From Enterococcus phoeniculicola ATCC BAA-412 (GTDB taxonomy: Bacteria > Bacillota > Bacilli > Lactobacillales > Enterococcaceae), in the NCBI RefSeq assembly GCF_000407505.1, contig NZ_ASWE01000002.1, positions 744,001 to 808,000 on the forward strand: DNA of 64,000 nucleotides. The letters are read 5' to 3'. The notes below the pieces were generated by a model that ran no database searches, was not told where the DNA came from, and saw only the letters and a list, made by a program, of their open reading frames with translations. Positions within the stretch are counted from its first letter, which is position 1. Every line of letters starts with the position of its first letter. The position numbers and the translations under genes are program-made. Positions 19,138 through 27,225 of the stretch are shown here, piece after piece.

Positions 19138-19352
19138 GAACTAACTTTGGCATAAAAATTGTGTAGCACTGGGAATCAGTCACATCCAAAGACAATCTTT
19201 TCTGTTTCCTATCATTTTTGTGAATACCTTCTCATCACTGCGAATCTCGGAATGGATTCCTTCTTTTCTATCCTCTTTTACTTCTTGCAAAAAATTCTTT
19301 TTTAGATGCCTCTTAGTATTTAAATAGTAATTTTTTGTTCAACAGCCTTGAT

Positions 19353-19955
19353 TTACGGAGTTGAAGAAAACGTCCAATTCAGAGTCGTTTGATAGTTTGC
19401 TGCTTTTTTACTATGATCTTTTGGCACAAACAGTGTAAATTTTTGCAAGGCTAATGAAGTTTCCCCCGCTCCCTCAGAAGCATTGGCTGTCATTACATTT
19501 TCAGTGGTTCCTACAGTTAATTGTTTAACCGTATTCGTAATGTTAGGTCCAACAGGTGGATTGCCCACGTTATTGGTGATTGCTCCAGCGGTAATAGATA
19601 ATGCAGCTCCAGTTAAGGTGTTGCTTCCTGCAGTAAATTGAGTGGTTTGAACTAACTTGATATTCCAGCCTTGAGCATTTCCACCTCGATTATCACTAAC
19701 GGATACGCTGCCAGTTGTAGCAGGAGATGCTTGCGCCCCATCGCTTGTAGCTGTCCACGTTTCATCTGTTTTTGATTGAATTTCATGTGAACCAAAATTC
19801 AAATCTTTCGGCAGAGTCGCTGCAGGATCAAAAACGACAGTTCCTGCTGAATAATTAACAACGGCATTAGTTTGAGCGGCACTTGCTAGTGGCGTATATA
19901 CAGCAAACGCTCCTACCAATAAACTTCCAGTAAATAAAACGGCACTTTTTTTCAT
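19353..19955 (-). CDS. WxL-domain cell-surface protein (short)
   Basis: A 200-residue secreted protein with a signal peptide (SAVLFTGSLLVGAFAVYTPLASAA) and then almost only a WxL domain: LNFGSHEIQSKTDETW, ISVSDNRGG-like turn, GWNIKLVQTTQF, and C-terminal YQTTLNWTFSSTP. WxL domains attach non-covalently to the cell wall. Here the final motif is WTF rather than WTL and the upstream one is WNI, so the two tryptophans are kept but the leucines are not. The ATG overlaps the stop of the LPKTN gene by four bases (ATGA), indicating translational coupling. Confidence 0.88.
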   Translation of the reverse strand: MKKSAVLFTGSLLVGAFAVYTPLASAAQTNAVVNYSAGTVVFDPAATLPKDLNFGSHEIQSKTDETWTATSDGAQASPATTGSVSVSDNRGGNAQGWNIKLVQTTQFTAGSNTLTGAALSITAGAITNNVGNPPVGPNITNTVKQLTVGTTENVMTANASEGAGETSLALQKFTLFVPKDHSKKAANYQTTLNWTFSSTP

Positions 19956-20272
19956 TTGTTTCTCCTCCTATAAGTAATAATTGATGTACCTAAAACTAAA
20001 GAGATAAGAACAAAACCTGTGACAGACATGGATAAATATTTTTTTTCATTTGTTTTTGGTAACGATTTCTCTATTATTTGATTATTCATTTTCTGAGTTG
20101 AGCTATTTTCTTTTAACTGACTAGATTCTAAATATGAAGACTCTGAAGTACTTGAGTCAGTTGACGAGTGATAATAAGTGACATTGCCATTTGTTACCTG
20201 AGAAAAACCAGTAGTTGAAAAACAAAAAAGAAGACTTACTGCGACAGACAGATAAATAAAAAATTTACGCAT
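19952..20272 (-). CDS. Small LPXTG-type (LPKTN) cell-wall-anchored protein
   Basis: A 106-residue protein: signal peptide (FFIYLSVAVSLLFCFSTTGFS), a Ser/Thr-rich stalk of about 40 residues, then sorting motif LPKTN, a membrane helix (YLSMSVTGFVLISLVLGTSIITY) and a basic RRRNK tail. The motif ends in Asn instead of Gly, a variant sortase substrates can tolerate. Such short anchored proteins are typical members of WxL clusters. The ATG at 20272 has GGGGTGA upstream; the frame to 20287 is five codons longer but runs through that site. It sits between the two WxL genes with 16 bases before and a 4-base overlap after. Confidence 0.85.
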   Translation of the reverse strand: MRKFFIYLSVAVSLLFCFSTTGFSQVTNGNVTYYHSSTDSSTSESSYLESSQLKENSSTQKMNNQIIEKSLPKTNEKKYLSMSVTGFVLISLVLGTSIITYRRRNK

Positions 20273-20288
20273 CTTTTCACCCCACAAT

Positions 20289-21767
20289 TTACGGACCGTC
20301 TGTTAAAGTCCAAACCAATGTTGTCTGGTAGGTTCCTGTCATTTTTCGCGTGTTTTTGGGAACGAACAAGTCAAATTGATTGATTGCTAAGGAAATCCCC
20401 CCTTTCGCTGCTGAATTTTTCACCGATATAAGTTCTTTTTGTGTATTTAATGCTAAATCAACTGTCGTGTTCGCCACACTAGAAAAATCACTTGATGGAA
20501 AGTTTCCCGTTACACCACCTGCAAGTATTTTTAATGTGCCGGTATTCAATTGACTTGCGCCATTTTGCCAAGAGGTTGTTTGCATGACTTTCATTTGCCA
20601 ATTTTTTGTTTTAGTACGTGTATCCGTAATGGAGATAGTGGCCGTTACATTTTGACTATTTGACTGTGCGGTAAATCGTTCATCAGCAACCGTTTGTATT
20701 TTATGCGTGCCAAAATCTAAATTGGTTGGTAAAAGATTTTCTTGAAGAGACAGGTATTCTCCCTGGAAATAGATAAATGTTTGACTACTAGATCCGCTAA
20801 TTAAAGACACTGTAATCGCAGAACTTTTGACAACTGTCCCAATAAATTTAGTATCTAAATTGGTTGTATAGGTGGTAGTAGGTCCTGATACAAGTGTGGG
20901 CATTTTCACATCTGTATTACCTAATGTAGAAGCATCAGCAAGCTGTTGAATAATTGGACCGGTTCCTGTAAGTGTTGGAATCACTGTATTTAAGGCAGCT
21001 ACTAGTGGCGTTCTCACTAAATCAATTGCTGAGTTGATAGCTACTGCAACTAGATTTGAAGCAATATCGCTACCCGTTGCTTTTAGATTCTTCACTGCAT
21101 TTAATAAATTTGTTAATATGACTGCTAAGTTACTTCCTAGAACAGGGCCTAACCCTTTATCTACTGAGGTTGTAATCAATCGTTTATCTGAAGAAAGAAC
21201 TTGTGGTTGATTAAATGATGCTTGTCCAAAGTTTTCAAAACTTTTAAGTAGTGCTAGCTGAGTATTTACTTCGGCTAGATTAATTGTTACACCAGACAAG
21301 CTTCCTAATGCACCAGAACTAATTCGAGCAATCAGATTAGTTAAGTCACCAACTAAAGTGAGAACATTTGCTAATAAAGCAACTTTACTTAAGTCAACAG
21401 TTACGTTGGTTTGAAGGGCTGCATTTCCATTTGGTAGAACACGCCCGACAAGCTCTTCTGGAATTAACAATACTGCCGTTTTCTCTCCGGTTAACACGTT
21501 AGTGCTGACAAGTGAGTTGCCTGTAATTTCAAAAGTAACGGGTTGATTACTTGCTTGCTGAGCCCAACGATTACTTGTTGTCGTTCCACTAGTATTTGTT
21601 ACTTTCAGATTTGATAGTATTTCAACATCTAAAATCGCACTGTACACTCTTTGTGTTGACATGAAAAAGATAGGAAATAAGCAGATGAAAATAAAAAATA
21701 ATTGCTGTAATATACGTATCTTAAAGAGAGGATGCTTTTTTTCTCGATCCAGAACAAACTTTTTCAC
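20289..21767 (-). CDS. Large WxL-domain cell-surface protein
   Basis: A 492-residue secreted protein. An N-terminal hydrophobic segment (ILQQLFFIFICLFPIFFMSTQRVYS) ends in a signal cleavage region. Residues about 50-330 form a unique Leu/Asn/Thr-rich domain (repeated NLLNAVKNL, LVGDLTNLIARI patterns). The C-terminal 160 residues are a WxL domain (LDFGTHKIQTVADERFTAQS, NWQMKVMQTTSW, ending YQTTLVWTLTDGP). The WTL motif is canonical, unlike the next WxL gene. I chose GTG at 21767 because AGGAGGGAG precedes it; the TTG at 21803 is 12 codons longer. First gene of the WxL / LPKTN / WxL operon. The N-terminal domain's role is unknown. Confidence 0.85.
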   Translation of the reverse strand: MKKFVLDREKKHPLFKIRILQQLFFIFICLFPIFFMSTQRVYSAILDVEILSNLKVTNTSGTTTSNRWAQQASNQPVTFEITGNSLVSTNVLTGEKTAVLLIPEELVGRVLPNGNAALQTNVTVDLSKVALLANVLTLVGDLTNLIARISSGALGSLSGVTINLAEVNTQLALLKSFENFGQASFNQPQVLSSDKRLITTSVDKGLGPVLGSNLAVILTNLLNAVKNLKATGSDIASNLVAVAINSAIDLVRTPLVAALNTVIPTLTGTGPIIQQLADASTLGNTDVKMPTLVSGPTTTYTTNLDTKFIGTVVKSSAITVSLISGSSSQTFIYFQGEYLSLQENLLPTNLDFGTHKIQTVADERFTAQSNSQNVTATISITDTRTKTKNWQMKVMQTTSWQNGASQLNTGTLKILAGGVTGNFPSSDFSSVANTTVDLALNTQKELISVKNSAAKGGISLAINQFDLFVPKNTRKMTGTYQTTLVWTLTDGP

Positions 21768-22108
21768 AATCTCCCTCCTAACTTTTGAAATCCCTTTCTT
21801 CAAAGCTATTATAGGATATGAAAGATAAACTCTAAACTATAATGCACTTTTATTTTTTCTATTTAATGAATTTATATATGGAGAATAAATAGCATGTGTA
21901 TTTATAGAGTAGCCTGCAATAAAAAGTATATAAAAAAGAACCAATAATTATATTGTTACGCTATGTACTCATAAAGAAAACAAAAATATAGTTCCCCATA
22001 ACTTGAACAAGTATCCAAGTTATGAGGAACTATATGATAAACTAACCTTTTAGGCCTTACAGCTAATAATGTTATGCTTATCGAATTTTTCTAGTTTCAA
22101 AAGTTTAT
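21768..22108. other. Intergenic region 5' of the WxL operon
   Basis: 341 AT-rich bases between the WxL operon start and the GW-repeat protein stop. It holds the terminator at 21988-22033 and, between 21780 and 21980, presumably the WxL promoter; I see no convincing -35/-10 pair or small gene. Confidence 0.5.
21988..22033 (-). terminator. Terminator of the GW-repeat protein gene
   Basis: On the minus strand, ATAGTTCCTCATAACTTG pairs with CAAGTTATGGGGAACTAT around a 10-base loop (one G-T wobble), followed by ATTTTTG. Confidence 0.85.
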
Positions 22109-24679
22109 TTAGTCAAGTGGAATTAAGTAAACTTTTGAATACGGTGTACCTGAAAATATATTTGAAATCATATTTCCACGACCTACCTGATGCCATGTTT
22201 TATTTTCAGAAGGAGTATTCCCCCAGAAAAAAGCGATATGACAGTCATAGTTTGGCTTTGTAAAATCTGCTTCAAAATAGATAATGTCACCTTTTTTTGC
22301 TTTTCCACTTTTTAATAATTCATCAACAGAATTAAATGAATAGCTCATTGTATTCTTGAGAAGTGCATCTCGCCAATTATAAGCATTCGCTAATCCTCCA
22401 TAGGCATTCGCAACATTCGTAATACTTCCCATTTTCGCACCGGTTTTCTTAACAACGTAGGCAACAAAACCTGTACAATTCATACCTACACCATAGCCAT
22501 TAGGTGCACCTCTAGGCACCATGAATCGCTCTGCATTTGAGTAACCACCTGCACCCAGACCTTTATATGGCGTACCTAGGTAGAAATTATCATTTTGATG
22601 ACGGCTTAATTCATTCACTATTTTGGCACGGGAAGTCCCCATGTAAGAAGCGGCAGTTTTCTTTTCTTTTGTTGCACTTGCATTAATATAACCTATCCAT
22701 TTTCCATTAGTGTCATAAAGAGAATAATATTTACTACCGTTAAAATGGTTATAGAATCGTTTAGCTTGATAATTTTTATTGACCATTGATTTAGTTGATT
22801 GTTTTTTATTCCATTTGAAATCCTTCCAAACTGAATAGTTTCCTTTTGTAACAGTTACGTAAGTTGATTTATTAATAACAGCCCCTTGTGCCCCGCTACC
22901 TACTTTAGCTGCAGAAGCATTAATATAACCCATCCATTTATTATTTTTATCATATAAAGAATAGTAGATACTTCCATTAAAGTGATGGTACTCTACTTTC
23001 GCTTTAAATGTCTTATTCTGAATACTCTTGGAACTTGCTTTTTCCTTCCAGCTAAAGTTACTCCAAACACTATAGCCACCACTCGTTACAGTAACATATT
23101 TAGGCTTTGCAATGGCAGTTCCTTGCTGTCCGCTTGCTACTTTTGCAGCAGAAGCATTAATATAACCCATCCATTTATTATTTTTATCATATAAAGAATA
23201 GTAGATACTCCCATTGAAGTGATGATACTCTACTTTCGCTTTAAATGTTTTATTCTGAATACTCTTGGAACTTACCTTTTTCTTCCAGCTAAAGTTACTC
23301 CAAACACTATAGCCACCGCTCGTTACAGTAACATATTTAGGTTTTGCAATGGCAGTTCCTTGCTGTCCGCTTGCTACTTTTGTGGCAGAAGCATTAATAT
23401 AGCCCATCCATTTATTATTTTTATCATATAAAGAATAGTAGATACTTCCATTAAAGTGATGGTACTCTACTTTCGCTTTAAATGTCTTATTCTGAATACT
23501 CTTGGAACTTGCTTTTTCCTTCCAGCTAAAGTTACTCCAAACACTATAGCCACCACTCGTTACAGTAACATATTTAGGCTTTGCAATGGCAGTTCCTTGC
23601 TGCCCGCTTGCTACTTTTGTTGCAGAAGCATTAATATAGCCCATCCATTTATTATTTTTATCATATAAAGAATAGTAGATACTTCCATTAAAGTGATGGT
23701 ACTCTACTTTCGCTTTAAATGTTTTATTCTGAATACTCTTGGAACTTGCCTTTTCCTTCCAGCTAAAGTTACTCCAAACACTATAGCCACCACTCGTTAC
23801 AGTAACATATTTAGGCTTTGCAATAGCAGCTCCTTGCTGTCCATTTACTTCACTTACCTGCTTCTCATCAATATATCCATACCATTTATCTTTATTATCA
23901 TATAAAGAGTAGTAGGTATGTTCGTTATAATGATTGAAACTTTCTTTTACTTTAAATGTTCTGTTTAATAAATTCTTTTCAGAAGACTGAGTTTTAAAAT
24001 CAAAAGATTGCCATAACTGATAATTTTCGTTTAACAATGAGACATACTTATTTTCTCTAATATTTATTCCTTGAGGTCCTTCCCCCACCGTTACTTGACT
24101 TTCTTCGATATAGCCAATCAGAAGATCTTTGTTACTGTACAGTGAAAAATATTTTTTCCCATTTTCGTTTATATAATATTCTTTTACATGAAATGTTTTT
24201 TGGAAAAACTGTTCTTTGTTATCAATAGGTATCCAATCAAAGTCTTTCCAAATATCAAATTGTTCACTTGTAATAGTTACATATGAGTCTATCTCAACTG
24301 GCGTTCCTTGAGCTTCAGTTTCTTTTTCTTCTTCGAGAGCACTAGGTGACTCTTGACTTTCTACTTCACTACTTTGAGTAGTAGATTCGATAGCTTCATC
24401 TTTGGACACCGTTTCTATAGTTGACTCCACAGTAGACGAGTCAGCTGGTGTATTCGTTTCATTTGTAGCCGAGTCATCAGGTACTGTTACTTCTTCAGTA
24501 TTTTCCTCAACTATTTCCTTGCCTTCGTCATTAGAAACCGTTGATTCATCCAGTAAACCTTCATTAAGGTTAGCTGTTTCATATGTATGATTCGCTTGAT
24601 CTGCAGCTTGAGCAAACACAGGTGAAAATGAACTAGATAATAATGATAAAACAATCCCCAACTTAACAAATTTTTTCAT
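22109..24679 (-). CDS. Secreted GW-repeat protein with NlpC/P60-like C-terminal domain
   Basis: An 856-residue protein. Signal peptide (FVKLGIVLSLLSSSFSPVFAQA), an acidic Ser/Thr/Glu-rich linker to about residue 130, seven tandem SH3/GW-like modules of 79 residues (about 133-675), and a C-terminal domain from about 680. The modules carry YYSLYDKNNKWMGYINAS-type ends, as in wall-binding GW modules; modules 3-6 are almost identical. The C-terminal domain has GMNCTGFVAYVV (Cys735) and DCHIAFFWG (His814), the order of NlpC/P60 cysteine peptidases, with KKGDIIYFEADF between. Likely a lipoteichoic-acid- or wall-bound peptidoglycan hydrolase; activity is inferred. It is monocistronic. Confidence 0.88.
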   Translation of the reverse strand: MKKFVKLGIVLSLLSSSFSPVFAQAADQANHTYETANLNEGLLDESTVSNDEGKEIVEENTEEVTVPDDSATNETNTPADSSTVESTIETVSKDEAIESTTQSSEVESQESPSALEEEKETEAQGTPVEIDSYVTITSEQFDIWKDFDWIPIDNKEQFFQKTFHVKEYYINENGKKYFSLYSNKDLLIGYIEESQVTVGEGPQGINIRENKYVSLLNENYQLWQSFDFKTQSSEKNLLNRTFKVKESFNHYNEHTYYSLYDNKDKWYGYIDEKQVSEVNGQQGAAIAKPKYVTVTSGGYSVWSNFSWKEKASSKSIQNKTFKAKVEYHHFNGSIYYSLYDKNNKWMGYINASATKVASGQQGTAIAKPKYVTVTSGGYSVWSNFSWKEKASSKSIQNKTFKAKVEYHHFNGSIYYSLYDKNNKWMGYINASATKVASGQQGTAIAKPKYVTVTSGGYSVWSNFSWKKKVSSKSIQNKTFKAKVEYHHFNGSIYYSLYDKNNKWMGYINASAAKVASGQQGTAIAKPKYVTVTSGGYSVWSNFSWKEKASSKSIQNKTFKAKVEYHHFNGSIYYSLYDKNNKWMGYINASAAKVGSGAQGAVINKSTYVTVTKGNYSVWKDFKWNKKQSTKSMVNKNYQAKRFYNHFNGSKYYSLYDTNGKWIGYINASATKEKKTAASYMGTSRAKIVNELSRHQNDNFYLGTPYKGLGAGGYSNAERFMVPRGAPNGYGVGMNCTGFVAYVVKKTGAKMGSITNVANAYGGLANAYNWRDALLKNTMSYSFNSVDELLKSGKAKKGDIIYFEADFTKPNYDCHIAFFWGNTPSENKTWHQVGRGNMISNIFSGTPYSKVYLIPLD
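22865..23812 (-). repeat. Four near-identical 237-bp tandem repeats within the GW protein gene
   Basis: Modules 3-6 of the protein (residues about 290-605) differ at only a handful of codons, for example KEKASS against KKKVSS and ASAT against ASAA. The period is 79 codons. Flanking modules 1, 2 and 7 are clearly diverged, so the inner four reflect recent amplification or homogenisation. Confidence 0.9.
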
Positions 24680-24983
24680 TTAAATCCCCCTATTTATCAA
24701 CACTTTTTCTATCATATTTAAGTAATTATATCAGTTATTTAATTGTTTGTATATTTGATATTTCTACTTATCAAAGGTAATTACACAAGGAAACTCTACA
24801 GATAGTAGATGATGTAAACAGATTACTGATTTGAGCATTTACACTCTTGGGTGACATAAATGAAACAAGATGTGACATTTTGTCATTAGAATCGAGACTA
24901 TGGGTATGACTTTTCCCCATTTTCTACCAAGCTTTAAAGAGTCCAAAACATAACTCAGTGAGATATATTTCAGACTCTTGGTA
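24680..24983. other. Intergenic region 5' of the GW-repeat gene
   Basis: 304 bases. 24873-24885 is a perfect inverted repeat TGACATTTTGTCA with a TGACAT half-site at 24852, a possible operator. 24937-24981 is the probable GH3 terminator. No gene or RNA is recognised. Confidence 0.5.
24937..24981 (-). terminator. Probable terminator of the glycan operon
   Basis: On the minus strand, CCAAGAGTC and GACTCTTT form the outer stem around a loose AT-rich interior, directly after the GH3 stop. The T-tract is short, so the call is moderate. Confidence 0.5.
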
Positions 24984-27206
24984 TTACTTAATCAAGTCAA
25001 TTCTTTGCTCGAAATAATTCTCAGTACATTCAATAATTAATGTGATATCTTGCATTTTTTTAGTTTCTAGTCGTTCATTTAATTCCATCAAATCCTCGGA
25101 ATCTAATGAAATCTCAAAATTTTTTGTTTCTTTTGCTTCAAGTTGTATTTTTTTAAATCCTTTTAATTCTTTCACTCGAGTAACTACTTTTTTCTGGTGG
25201 CTCTTGATATAAATCTGAATCACCTCGGCTCCAGCGTAACTACCAGTGTTTGTGATAGTTCCACTGATTATGAGTGCATTTGAATCATTTCTAGCAATTA
25301 ATAATTCATTTAAGCTAAACGTTGTATAGGATAGACCATACCCAAAAGGAAAATCTGGCTTTCCAGGATTATCTGCATAATCTTTCTTGAAAGCGATCTC
25401 TCGATAATTGTAGTATACAGGTAGTTGTCCGTTATGTCTTGGAATTGACATTGTTAATTTGCCTGAAGGAGACTCTTCAAATAATATAGAAGCGATTGCC
25501 TCCCCACCATGTTCACCTGGATAACCTGCAACAAGGATTGCATCTAAATAGGGTTCTACTTCAGATAGTATATGGGGACGACCTTGAATAAATACACCAA
25601 TCATTGGTTTTCCTAGGTTACTCAACTCCTTCACTAATTCCACTTGAGCCTTTGGAATTCGTAAATCAGCTAGGTCAATATTTTCACCACTTGTCATTTC
25701 ATTCGATCCTGATAAAGCAGCGCCATTTGCATCAAATTGAGTTGTAAAATCACGGGCACTAGAACCGCCAAGAACGACAATAATTTTATCTGCTTCTTTA
25801 CTCACTCTCACTGCTTGTGAAATTCCATCAGGTAATTTAGAAACAATATTCGAGCCTTGATGGTAGACGATATCAATATGATTTTCCTTACATTTTTGTT
25901 GAAGCCCCTCTAATACTGTGCTACACTCACGCTCATTTTTGAATGGTGTGTAATCACCTAACTGATTGTAGAGACTATGTGCGTTAGGACCGATGACAGC
26001 TAAAGAATTTAGTTGCGATTGACTTAGAGGTAGCACTTGTCGTTCATTTTTTAATAGTACAATCGATTCTTTCGCCATTTGTGTAGCAGTTAATTTCTTT
26101 TCTAAAAGTGGAACGTCTTCGGTAGGAGCCATGATATCTTCAAATAAGCCCATTTTATTTTTTAAATTGAGAACTCTCAATACCGCAGTATCCAAAATTT
26201 TTTCTGAAAGTGCTCCCTGTTCTATGGCTGTTTCCAAATGAGGAAACACTTCATCCCATAGACTGATATCGACGCCGCTTTTAATTGCCCAAACGGCTGC
26301 CTGTATCGGATCTTCTGTGATTTCAACCAACCTGTCTAAAGCACAACCATCTGCCATTACAGCACCTGTAAAACCTAGTTCATCTCTTAATAGCTCATTT
26401 AATAATTGCCCATTCCCATGACAGGGGATACCATCGATATCATTATAGGCAGCCATGGTCATCTGAGCACCTTGTTTTATCCCCTGTATCATTGGAGGCA
26501 AATGAATTTCTCTAAATTCTCTTTGTCCAATTCCTACTGGACCAGAGTTATGTCCTCCCATTCCAGAGCCTTGGGCGGCAAAATGTTTCAATACAGCTAA
26601 AACGTGTTGATTGTCTATTTTCTGGTTTGGTTTCCCTTGTAAACCTTCAACAGCAGCAATCGTAAATTGGCTTGTTAAAAAAGGATCTTCGCCATAACAT
26701 TCTTCTGTACGTCCCCACCTTGGGTCTCTTGAAACATCCAAGGTAGAGATTAATCCTAAATGAGCTCCCTTTATTCTCAGTTCACGAGCAACTATTTGTT
26801 GTAGCTTTTGATATAATAATGGATTCCAGCTCATTCCAACAGTACTATTTGTTGGTGTGGTCAAAGAATCAAGCGCTTGATGTCCATGTGGGCACTCTTC
26901 TGAAAGAAAAGTTGGAATCCCAAGTCGTGTATTCTTCTTTAGGTAGTCTTGAACAAGGGAACTTACTTGTTTCGCCTCTCCAATTGACAAGCCTGTCTCT
27001 TGATTTTTTCCTGACCACGGATCAGAGCGAAATACACCATAAATACAGCCAATTGAGCCCCAGCGTTGAACCTCTTTTTTGAATTTTTCAGTTAAGAAAA
27101 TACTGCCTGCTTTTTTTTCATATATTTCCCATCCGTAAAGTCTTTGATTTAGCTGTCCAACCTTTTCTTTCAGCGTCATTTTTTGTAGCAGTTTTATCAT
27201 ATTCAT
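24984..27206 (-). CDS. Glycoside hydrolase family 3 (beta-glucosidase-like), cytosolic
   Basis: The 740-residue enzyme has the full GH3 layout: an N-terminal TIM barrel (RDPRWGRTEECYGEDP, VLKHFAAQG with the Lys-His pair, and GAVMADGCALD with nucleophile Asp286), an alpha/beta sandwich domain (VIGPNAHSLYNQLGDYT, IVVLGGSSARDFT), and a C-terminal fibronectin III-like domain (NTGSYAGAEVIQIYIK). It lacks the KHFPGHGxxxxDSH signature of NagZ-type hexosaminidases, so a two-domain beta-glucosidase/xylosidase-type activity is more likely. The aglycone is unknown. There is no signal peptide. AGGAGAG precedes the ATG. It is the last gene of the glycan operon, 20 bases after GH38. Confidence 0.88.
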   Translation of the reverse strand: MNMIKLLQKMTLKEKVGQLNQRLYGWEIYEKKAGSIFLTEKFKKEVQRWGSIGCIYGVFRSDPWSGKNQETGLSIGEAKQVSSLVQDYLKKNTRLGIPTFLSEECPHGHQALDSLTTPTNSTVGMSWNPLLYQKLQQIVARELRIKGAHLGLISTLDVSRDPRWGRTEECYGEDPFLTSQFTIAAVEGLQGKPNQKIDNQHVLAVLKHFAAQGSGMGGHNSGPVGIGQREFREIHLPPMIQGIKQGAQMTMAAYNDIDGIPCHGNGQLLNELLRDELGFTGAVMADGCALDRLVEITEDPIQAAVWAIKSGVDISLWDEVFPHLETAIEQGALSEKILDTAVLRVLNLKNKMGLFEDIMAPTEDVPLLEKKLTATQMAKESIVLLKNERQVLPLSQSQLNSLAVIGPNAHSLYNQLGDYTPFKNERECSTVLEGLQQKCKENHIDIVYHQGSNIVSKLPDGISQAVRVSKEADKIIVVLGGSSARDFTTQFDANGAALSGSNEMTSGENIDLADLRIPKAQVELVKELSNLGKPMIGVFIQGRPHILSEVEPYLDAILVAGYPGEHGGEAIASILFEESPSGKLTMSIPRHNGQLPVYYNYREIAFKKDYADNPGKPDFPFGYGLSYTTFSLNELLIARNDSNALIISGTITNTGSYAGAEVIQIYIKSHQKKVVTRVKELKGFKKIQLEAKETKNFEISLDSEDLMELNERLETKKMQDITLIIECTENYFEQRIDLIK

Positions 27207-27225
27207 TTCTATTTTTCTCTCCTAG

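Larger units (their letters stand above)
18756..19352. other. Intergenic region with an inverted pair of dispersed repeats
   Basis: About 600 bp without a credible gene. 18780-18811 and 19101-19133 are hairpins of the dispersed family in opposite orientation. Inside, 18910-18923 (GATTGGGACAGAAG) is the inverted partner of 19067-19080 (CTTCTGTTCCAGCC), and the segment between could fold as one long arm. 19150-19350 shows nothing recognisable. The ORF-like stretches here follow the repeats and lack ribosome sites. Confidence 0.6.

Noticed and set aside
22982-23905. Four plus-strand frames of 70 codons spaced 237 bases
   Set aside because: They are antisense shadows of the tandem GW modules and lack ribosome sites; the period is the coding repeat.
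22655-24283. Regularly spaced repeats as a possible CRISPR array
   Set aside because: The period is 237 bases, in frame over 79 codons, with no unique spacers; it is a protein repeat array.
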